Source: Pelomonas sp036401055 (GTDB taxonomy: Bacteria; Pseudomonadota; Gammaproteobacteria; Burkholderiales; Burkholderiaceae_C). Taken from it: DNA of 18,776 nucleotides. Location of the stretch: assembly GCA_036401055.1 (NCBI GenBank), contig DASWWC010000292.1, positions 1 through 18,776 on the forward strand, given 5' to 3'. Positions 6,599 through 12,408 of the stretch are shown here, piece after piece. The number at the start of each line of letters is the position of its first letter. Position 1 is the first letter of the stretch. Both the position numbers and the translations under genes were made by a program. The notes below the pieces were generated by a model, which made no database searches, was not told the origin of the DNA, and was given only the letters and a program-made list of their open reading frames with translations.

Positions 6599-9271
6599 AT
6601 GACCCAACGCCATCTCGACCGCCTGCTGTCGCCCCGATCCGTGGCCGTCTTCGGCGCCTCGGACCGGCCCGGCCGCGTGGGCACCACCGTCTGGCGCAAC
6701 CTCGCCGCCGGCGGCTTCAAGGGCCCGCTGGCGCCCGTCAACCCGCGGCTGCAGGCGCTGGACGGGGCGCCCTGCTTCGGCACGGTCGCCGAACTTCCAT
6801 TCGCGCCCGACCTGGCCGTGCTGTGCACGCCGCCCGACACCGTGCCACCGCTCGTCGCGCAACTGGCCGCGCGGGGGACGCGGGCCGTCGTCGTCCTGAC
6901 GGCCGGCCTGACGCCGCAGCACAAGCAGGCCGCGCTCGATGCGGCGCGGCCCCACACGCTGCGCCTGCTGGGGCCCAACTGCATCGGCCTGCTGAGCCCC
7001 CATGTCGGCCTGAACGCCAGCTTCACCCCAAGCGATGCGCTGCCCGGCGGGCTGGCGCTGGTGTCGCAGTCCGGCGCGCTGCTCACCGCGCTGCTGGACT
7101 GGGCCAACACCGAGCACATCGGCTTCTCGCATCTCGTCTCGCTGGGCGAGAGCGCCGACGTCGACTTCGGCGACCTGCTGGACTACCTCGCCACGGACCC
7201 GCACACGCGCGCCATCCTGCTCTACATCGAGTCCATCACCTCGGCGCGCAAGTTCATGTCGGCGGCGCGGGCCGCGGCGCGCGCCAAGCCCGTCATCGTC
7301 GTCAAGGCCGGCCGCGCGCCCGCGGGCATGCGGGCGGCGGCCTCGCACACCGGCGCGCTGGCGGGCGAGGACATCGTCTTCGACGCCGCCATCCGCCGCG
7401 CCGGCATGCTCAGGGTCGACACGCTGAAGGACTTGTTCATCGCGGCGCAGACGCTGGCCCGCTTCCGCGACAACCCCGCCACCGAGCTGATGGTGATGAC
7501 GAACGGCGGCGGGGCCGGCGTCATGGCGGCCGACGCGGCGTCCGCGCTCGGCGTGCGGCTGGCGCGGCCGGGCGGCGAGCTGATACGCCGGCTGAACGCG
7601 GTGCTGCCGCCCCACTGGTCACGCGGCAACCCCATCGACATCATCGGGGACGCCCCCGTGCAGCGCTACATCGACACCTTCGACGCGCTGCTCGACGCGC
7701 CCGAGGCCGGCGCCCTGCTGTTCGTGCAGGCGCCGACCGCCATCGCCACCAGCCACGAGATCGCCACGGCCTGCGCGCCGCGCCTGGCGGCCGCGCAAGG
7801 CCGCGTGATGAGCTGCTGGCTGGGCGGCGACGGCGCCCGCCCCGCACGCCGCGTCTTCGAGCAGGCCGGCATTGCCCACTACGACACGCCGGAGGAGGCG
7901 GTACGGGCGTTCGCGCTGATGCAGGACTACCGCAGCAACCAGGCCGCGCTGCGCCAGACGCCGGCCGCAAGCGCCCTGGCGGAGCCCGATCTGGCCTGCG
8001 CGCGCCGCCTCGTCGACGGCACGCTCGCGACCGGCCGCGAGTGGCTGGACGAGGTCGAGGCCAAGCAGCTGCTGCAGGCCTGCGGCATCCCCGTCGTGCC
8101 GACGCGGCGCGTTGCGGCCTCGCCCGAGGCCGCCGCCACCGCCGCGCGCGAGATCGGCGGGCCGGTGGCGCTGAAGATCGTCTCGCCCGACCTCCTGCAC
8201 AAGTCCGACGCCGGCGGCGTGCGCCTGAACCTGGCGGATGCCACCGCGGTGGCCGACGCCGCGCGCGAGATGCTCGCGCATCTGCGGGAAGAACACCCCG
8301 AGGCCCGCCTCGAAGGCTTCAGCGTGCAGGCCATGGCGCTGCGGCCCCACGCGCAGGAGCTGATCGTCGGTGCGCACGTCGACCCGGTCTTCGGGCCGGT
8401 GCTGCTGTTCGGCCAGGGCGGCACGGCCGTCGAGGTGCTGGCCGACCGCGCCGTGGCGCTGCCGCCGCTCAACCGCGCGCTGGCACGCGACCTGGTGAAG
8501 CGCACCCGCGTGTCCCGCCTGCTGGCGGGCTACCGCAACCGGCCGCCTGCGCAGGTCGATGCGGTGTGCGACGCGCTGATCGCCGTGGCCCGAATGCTGG
8601 CCGACCTGCCGGAGCTGGCGGAGCTGGACGTCAACCCGTTGTGGGCCGACGAGCACGGCGTGCTGGCGCTGGACGCGCGCGTGCGCCTGTCCACGCAGCG
8701 CCCGGCCGGCGTGCGCAATTTCGCGGTCCGCCCCTATCCCGCCGAACTGCAGCGCGAGCTGGCCTGGCGGGGCACGCCCCTGGTCGTGCGCCCGATCCGG
8801 CCGGAAGACGAGGGGCAGTGCCGCGAGTTCCTTGAGGCCGCCACGCCCGAGGACCTGCGCATGCGCTTCTTCGAGGCGCCGCACGCGCTGTCTCACGACG
8901 AGCTGGCGCGGCTGACGCAGATCGACTACGAGCGGGAGATGGCCTTCATCGCCCTCGACCCCCACGCCCCCGAGGGCTGCCGCACGTTGGGCCTGGCGCA
9001 GCTGATGCGCGATCCGGACAACGTGGCGGCCGAGTTCGCGGTCATGGTGCGCAGCGATCGCAAGCGCCAGGGTCTGGGGCGCCTCCTGATGCAGGCGCTG
9101 ATCGACTACGCCGCGTCGCGCGGCACGCAGCGGCTGGTCGGCCATGTGCTGCCCGGCAACCACGCCATGCTGGGCCTGATGAGGGCGCTGGGCTTCGAGC
9201 GCCAGCCCGATACGCGATCGCCGTCCGACGCCCTGCGCTTCAGCCGCGAGATGCGGCCGCCGGCCGGCTGA
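6599..9271 (+). CDS. bifunctional acyl-CoA synthetase (NDP-forming)/GNAT acetyltransferase fusion, Pat/ACD-like
   Basis: This 890-residue protein has the order CoA-binding domain (residues 5-130, VAVFGASDRPGRVG), succinyl-CoA-ligase-like domains (LVSQSGAL, the SHTGALAGED loop with His250, MTNGGGAGVM, NPIDIIGDA), an ATP-grasp domain (about 480-705, with VALKIVSPDLLHKSDAGGV and LAELDVNPLW) and a C-terminal GNAT domain (about 725-885, with the acetyl-CoA loop RSDRKRQGLGRLL). The length matches PatZ/Pka-type lysine acetyltransferases, which control acetyl-CoA synthetase and other enzymes. The phosphohistidine-type His250 is retained here, so the synthetase half could be active (acetyl-CoA to acetate plus ATP). 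It is probably in the adhP operon, which fits fermentative carbon flow with acetylation feedback. The ribosome site at the ATG is weak, suggesting coupling. Confidence 0.92.
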   Translation: MTQRHLDRLLSPRSVAVFGASDRPGRVGTTVWRNLAAGGFKGPLAPVNPRLQALDGAPCFGTVAELPFAPDLAVLCTPPDTVPPLVAQLAARGTRAVVVLTAGLTPQHKQAALDAARPHTLRLLGPNCIGLLSPHVGLNASFTPSDALPGGLALVSQSGALLTALLDWANTEHIGFSHLVSLGESADVDFGDLLDYLATDPHTRAILLYIESITSARKFMSAARAAARAKPVIVVKAGRAPAGMRAAASHTGALAGEDIVFDAAIRRAGMLRVDTLKDLFIAAQTLARFRDNPATELMVMTNGGGAGVMAADAASALGVRLARPGGELIRRLNAVLPPHWSRGNPIDIIGDAPVQRYIDTFDALLDAPEAGALLFVQAPTAIATSHEIATACAPRLAAAQGRVMSCWLGGDGARPARRVFEQAGIAHYDTPEEAVRAFALMQDYRSNQAALRQTPAASALAEPDLACARRLVDGTLATGREWLDEVEAKQLLQACGIPVVPTRRVAASPEAAATAAREIGGPVALKIVSPDLLHKSDAGGVRLNLADATAVADAAREMLAHLREEHPEARLEGFSVQAMALRPHAQELIVGAHVDPVFGPVLLFGQGGTAVEVLADRAVALPPLNRALARDLVKRTRVSRLLAGYRNRPPAQVDAVCDALIAVARMLADLPELAELDVNPLWADEHGVLALDARVRLSTQRPAGVRNFAVRPYPAELQRELAWRGTPLVVRPIRPEDEGQCREFLEAATPEDLRMRFFEAPHALSHDELARLTQIDYEREMAFIALDPHAPEGCRTLGLAQLMRDPDNVAAEFAVMVRSDRKRQGLGRLLMQALIDYAASRGTQRLVGHVLPGNHAMLGLMRALGFERQPDTRSPSDALRFSREMRPPAG

Positions 9272-9332
9272 GCGCCAAGGCGGGGTGGCGCCGTGCGCTG
9301 CAACAACTGGTTGCCCATTTCCTGGCCGCGGG

Positions 9333-9368
9333 GCGGCGGCGTCGTCCACATTGTGGATTCACCGCCGC
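9333..9368. repeat. GC-rich inverted repeat framing a 13-base palindrome, upstream of the activator gene
   Basis: GCGGCGG (9333-9339) pairs with CCGCCGC (9362-9368), and pairing can extend with bulges out to about 9328 and 9376. The 22-base centre contains TCCACATTGTGGA (9345-9357), a perfect 6-bp dyad around one base and the least GC-rich spot in the gap. It could be the terminator of the upstream operon, although it lacks a U-tract, or an operator for the activator gene starting at 9413. Confidence 0.45.
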
Positions 9369-9412
9369 GCCCCGCCTCCTAGCATGCAGCTACGCCAACT
9401 CGGGGCCTCTCG

Positions 9413-10429
9413 GTGGACGACCGCATCGCGCCGGACTGGAGCGCACTCAATCTGATCGGTGAATCGCCGCGCTTCCGCCAGGTGCTCACGCACCTGCAGC
9501 AGTGGGCGGCGGTCGATGCCACCGTGCTGCTGTGCGGCGAGACCGGCACCGGCAAGGAGCTGGCTGCCCGCGCCGTCCACTACTGCAGCGCGCGCCGTGC
9601 CGGTCCCTTCGTGCCGCTGAACTGCGGCGCCGTGCCCGACTCGCTGTTCGAGGCCGAGCTGTTCGGCCATGCACGCGGCGCCTACACCGACGCCAAGGGC
9701 GAGAGCCGCGGCCTGGCCGGTCTGGCCGAAGGCGGCACGCTGTTCCTGGACGAGATCGACTCGCTGTCCGCCCGCGCGCAAGCCGTGATCCTGCGCTTCG
9801 TGCAGGATCGCAGCTACCGCCCGGTCGGCGCCACCCGCTTCCACCAGGCCGACGTGCGCCTGATCGCCGCCACCAATGCCGACCTGGCCGCGCTGGCCAG
9901 CGTCGGCCGCTTCCGTGCCGACCTGCTGTTCCGCCTCGACCTGCTGACCGTGCAGCTGCCGCCGCTGCGCGAGCGGCCCGGCGACGCGCTGCTGCTGGCC
10001 GAGACCTTTGTGCGCCGCCTCTGCGCCCAGTACCGCATGCCCGGCCGCACGCTCAGCCCCGCCAGCCGCGACGCACTGCGCTCACCGCAGCAGCCCTGGC
10101 CGGGCAATGTGCGCGAGCTGGAGCACCGCGTGCACCGCTGCTTCCTGCTGGGCGAGGGCCGCACGGTGGAGCTGGGCCTGCCAACGCCACCACCCACGCT
10201 CGGGCCGGGCGCCGACGCCGACCAGGCCCGGCCCCCCGACTTCCGCGTCACGCCCTTCGCCGAGGCCAAGGCCCGCGTGATCGCCGACTTCGAACGCCGC
10301 TACGTGCACGCGCTGCTGCTGCACACGCAGGGCAATGTCAGCGAGGCCGCACGCCTGGCCGGCAAGGAGCGCAGCCGCTTCGGGCGGCTGGTGCGCAAGT
10401 ACGAGAAGCGCGGGCAGACCGCGCAGTAA
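9413..10429 (+). CDS. sigma-54-dependent AAA+ transcriptional activator lacking a sensory domain
   Basis: This 338-residue bacterial enhancer-binding protein begins almost directly with the AAA+ domain. Walker A is GETGTGKE (42-49), Walker B FLDEID (111-116), followed by FRADLLFRLDLL and PPLRERPGD, and WPGNVRELEHRV in the lid. A Fis-type helix-turn-helix (GNVSEAARLAGKERSRFGRLVRKY) lies at about 307-330. There is no N-terminal receiver, GAF or PAS domain, so it resembles PspF-type regulators controlled by partner proteins or by expression level. The sigma-54 contact loop, normally GAFTGA, reads GAYTDA (89-94), an unusual Gly-to-Asp change. The start is GTG at 9413; no better in-frame start exists. 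Its place directly before the injection-system operon, with a -24/-12-like site in between, suggests it is the dedicated activator. Confidence 0.9.
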   Translation: MDDRIAPDWSALNLIGESPRFRQVLTHLQQWAAVDATVLLCGETGTGKELAARAVHYCSARRAGPFVPLNCGAVPDSLFEAELFGHARGAYTDAKGESRGLAGLAEGGTLFLDEIDSLSARAQAVILRFVQDRSYRPVGATRFHQADVRLIAATNADLAALASVGRFRADLLFRLDLLTVQLPPLRERPGDALLLAETFVRRLCAQYRMPGRTLSPASRDALRSPQQPWPGNVRELEHRVHRCFLLGEGRTVELGLPTPPPTLGPGADADQARPPDFRVTPFAEAKARVIADFERRYVHALLLHTQGNVSEAARLAGKERSRFGRLVRKYEKRGQTAQ

Positions 10430-10442
10430 GTCAGCTCGACCA

Positions 10443-10484
10443 CGGCGGACCACGGTGGTGCCCGGGCACCGCGGCGGTCCGCCG
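10443..10484. repeat. large inverted repeat with nested palindrome (stem-loop or enhancer site)
   Basis: CGGCGGACC (10443-10451) and GGTCCGCCG (10476-10484) form a perfect 9-bp dyad. The 24-base centre holds a second perfect palindrome, GGTGCCCGGGCACC (10457-10470). It begins 14 bases after the activator stop and its centre is about 200 bases upstream of the predicted sigma-54 start. It may be a terminator (no U-tract follows) or an upstream activating site. The rest of the 10430-10693 gap shows only the two promoter candidates described separately. Confidence 0.5.
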
Positions 10485-10603
10485 CTGCGCATGTGACCCT
10501 CACCGGAATCGGGGACGGCCGAACCGCCCTACCTGCTGCGCCCGCGCCTCACCGCAGCTGGGGCCAAACCGCCCCACCCCGGCCGACAGGCCGCGCCAAG
10601 TCC

Positions 10604-10633
10604 TTGATTGCACGGGCACCCCCCACGTTTATT
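10604..10633 (+). promoter_or_regulatory. sigma-70-like promoter candidate
   Basis: TTGATT (10604-10609) and TTTATT (10628-10633), 18 bases apart, each match 4 of 6 consensus bases. They form a local island of A/T in a very GC-rich gap, upstream of the injection-system operon. This competes with the sigma-54-like site just downstream. Confidence 0.3.
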
Positions 10634-10638
10634 CGGAC

Positions 10639-10654
10639 TGGAACGCTTGATGCG
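10639..10654 (+). promoter_or_regulatory. sigma-54 (-24/-12) promoter candidate for the injection-system operon
   Basis: TGGAACGCTTGATGCG matches the sigma-54 consensus TGGCAC-N5-TTGCW at 8 of 11 defined bases, with the obligatory GG (10640-10641) and GC (10652-10653) exactly 10 bases apart. Transcription would start near 10665, about 29 bases before the ATG at 10694. The adjacent gene encodes a sigma-54 activator, which raises the prior for a real site. Confidence 0.5.
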
Positions 10655-10693
10655 CTGTCAGCGGTGGATGGCATGGCGCCATGGGGCACAGCG

Positions 10694-10939
10694 ATGGGCA
10701 ACACATCTCCCCTGGGCCCGACCGTGGACGAAACCGCGGCCTGGATCCGCGGCTACCTGGATGAGCACCCGCGGGCGGCAGACACGGCGGCGGGCATACA
10801 GCGCTGGTGGCTCGCGCCCCTCCATGGGGAGGTGGCGCTGATGAAAGTCGAGCTGGCCTTGGCCAAACTGGAAAGCGAGGGCGTGGTGAAGAACTCCGAT
10901 CCGATGGCAACGAACCCGACCTACGGCCGGCAAGGCTGA
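10694..10939 (+). CDS. small hypothetical protein, possibly winged-helix-like, first gene of the eCIS operon
   Basis: The 81-residue product is predicted to be mostly helical: VDETAAWIRGYLDEHP, then AADTAAGIQRWWLAPL, then VALMKVELALAKLESEGVV, followed by a short polar tail. The order of a helix, a tryptophan-rich helix, a third helix with a KLESEGVV turn and then a strand-like tail resembles small winged-helix DNA-binding folds, but no family was identified. The start at 10694 is chosen over ATG 10673 because it leaves a sensible leader after the predicted start near 10665; the frame is open back to 10493 but that part looks non-coding. The DUF4255 gene starts 8 bases after the stop. A regulatory or chaperone role for the injection system is a guess. 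Confidence 0.6.
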   Translation: MGNTSPLGPTVDETAAWIRGYLDEHPRAADTAAGIQRWWLAPLHGEVALMKVELALAKLESEGVVKNSDPMATNPTYGRQG

Positions 10940-10947
10940 CCACAGGC

Positions 10948-11553
10948 ATGGCCAGCCACCTCGCCATCGCCGCCGTCGCCAGGACGCTGCTGCGCCTGAT
11001 CGAGGAACGCTGCCCGCGCGACGAGTTCACGTCCAACCCGTCCTTCCAGCTCTACCAGACGCACGACTTCGGCAGCCAGCTCGTCAACGAGGGCTTCTCG
11101 CTGATGCTGTGGCGCGTCACCGCCGCGGCCGCGCGCAACCAGCCACCGCGCCGCGGGGCCGACGGCGTGCTGCGGCGCCCCGCCTTGCCGCTGGACCTGC
11201 ACTTCATGCTGACGCCCTGGGCCGGCGAGGCCGAGCGCCAGCTGCGCCTGCTCGGCTGGGCGATGCGCTTCATCGAGGACAACGCCGTGCTCGACGCCAG
11301 CCAGCTCAACCACTCGCTGACACGCCGCGAGCGAGCGGTCTTCGGCCCGCTGGAGACGGTCGAGCTGTCGCTGGACCCGCCCGGCCTGGCCGACTACCTG
11401 GGCCTGTGGGACAAGTACCGCACGCGCTGGCAGACCTCGGTGATGTATGTCGCGCGCATGGTGATGCTGGAGTCCGAGCTGGCGCTGCGTGACGCCGGCC
11501 TCGTGACGACGCGCGAGCTGCGCCACGGCACCGAAGCGGAGCCTGCAGCATGA
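10948..11553 (+). CDS. DUF4255 / Pvc16-type tail-cap (terminator) protein of an eCIS
   Basis: This 201-residue protein matches the DUF4255 (Pvc16/Afp16 N-terminal) family: an N-terminal helix ASHLAIAAVARTLLRLIEE, the central HDFGSQLVNEGFSLMLWRVT, the LDLHFMLTPWAGEAERQLRLLGWAMRFIEDNAVL block that typifies the family, and the C-terminal segment GLWDKYRTRWQTSVMYVARM. In Afp and PVC the homologous protein caps the distal end of the tube and ends assembly, setting final length. Its presence is one of the best markers separating extracellular contractile injection systems from phage tails and type VI secretion. In Afp the cap gene is last, whereas here it is near the front. The stop overlaps the next start (ATGA at 11550), so the two products are probably made in step. 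Confidence 0.88.
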   Translation: MASHLAIAAVARTLLRLIEERCPRDEFTSNPSFQLYQTHDFGSQLVNEGFSLMLWRVTAAAARNQPPRRGADGVLRRPALPLDLHFMLTPWAGEAERQLRLLGWAMRFIEDNAVLDASQLNHSLTRRERAVFGPLETVELSLDPPGLADYLGLWDKYRTRWQTSVMYVARMVMLESELALRDAGLVTTRELRHGTEAEPAA

Positions 11554-12398
11554 GCGTTCGTGAACTGCGGCCGGGCTTCGACACGAGCACGCTGACGCCG
11601 GTACTGGGCGTCATGTTCCGCGACGGCTTCGATGGCCGCGTCGTCAGCGACGGGCTGAAGGTGCGCCTGCGCGATCCGCAGCAGCCGCACGGCGCGCCGC
11701 GGCAACTGGCGGCCAACGGCTACGGCGCCTTCGCCTGCCACCGCCTGCGCGGCATGTCCGCGCCACCCACATCACCGCCAACGACGCGCCGCTACGAACT
11801 GGCCGTCGAAGACGCCCTCGGCCGCTACCTGCCGATGACCGTGCCGGCCGACCTGCCGCATGCCGGCCTGTTCGAGCCCGCCTGCCTGGCCCAGTCGCCC
11901 GCCCTCGACGCCAGCGCCGAGCCCCATGTCCCGCTGTTCTGCACCCCGTCCCGCACGGTGCCGACCGGCGTCGGCGAGGTGCGTGTCGAGCTGCGGCTGG
12001 CCTCCGACCCGGAGCAACCCGCCGCCTGGGCCTGGCTGGAGTTGCGCCTGCAAGCCGACGGCCGCCTGCTGGCCCGCGGCCTGGCCGACCGGCGCGGCTG
12101 CGCGCTGCTGCTGTGCGCACTGCCGGCCCCGGTCGATCTGCCGCTGGGCGGCTCGCCGGCCCACGTGGTGCCGCCGCTGGCCGAATGGCCGGTGAGCCTG
12201 CACGCCTTCTGGTCGCCCGCCATCGCGGCCGCCGCCGTGCCCGACCTGTGCGCGCTGCAGTCGCTGCCGCCCGTGTTGCTGGTGCAGGACCTGTCGGCCT
12301 CGCCACCCACACCCCTCGCCCCGGCCCTGCTGGTCGCCGGTTCGCCACTGGTGATCCGCGGCAGCGGATCGTCGCCCTTCGTCTTCATCTCTGCCTAG
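11550..12398 (+). CDS. hypothetical eCIS-linked protein, probable beta-sandwich
   Basis: The gene is translationally coupled to the DUF4255 gene. The 282-residue product starts with a segment resembling carboxypeptidase-regulatory or Ig-like folds (VMFRDGFDGRVVSDGLKVRLRD, then the strand GYGAFACHRLRG). A second region around RYELAVEDALGRYLPMTVP and a third with GEVRVELRLASDPEQPAAWAWLELRL and RGLADRRGCALLLCALP follow. The last 100 residues are Pro/Ala/Leu-rich with few motifs. Similar beta-sandwich proteins occur beside DUF4255 genes in other eCIS loci, so a structural or assembly role is likely, perhaps at the cap or particle surface. No catalytic motif, signal peptide or membrane helix is visible. 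The name is left open. Confidence 0.6.
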   Translation: MSVRELRPGFDTSTLTPVLGVMFRDGFDGRVVSDGLKVRLRDPQQPHGAPRQLAANGYGAFACHRLRGMSAPPTSPPTTRRYELAVEDALGRYLPMTVPADLPHAGLFEPACLAQSPALDASAEPHVPLFCTPSRTVPTGVGEVRVELRLASDPEQPAAWAWLELRLQADGRLLARGLADRRGCALLLCALPAPVDLPLGGSPAHVVPPLAEWPVSLHAFWSPAIAAAAVPDLCALQSLPPVLLVQDLSASPPTPLAPALLVAGSPLVIRGSGSSPFVFISA

Positions 12399-12408
12399 GA
12401 GAGCTTCC

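Noticed and set aside
9286..9302. TGGCGC...GCTGCA as a sigma-54 promoter for the activator gene
   Set aside because: The GG to GC spacing is 11 instead of 10 bases, and sigma-54 sites do not tolerate this.
10493..10693. N-terminal extension of the first operon gene back to 10493
   Set aside because: The translated stretch is Pro/Ala/Arg-rich with no structure and overlaps the promoter candidates; later ATGs fit better.
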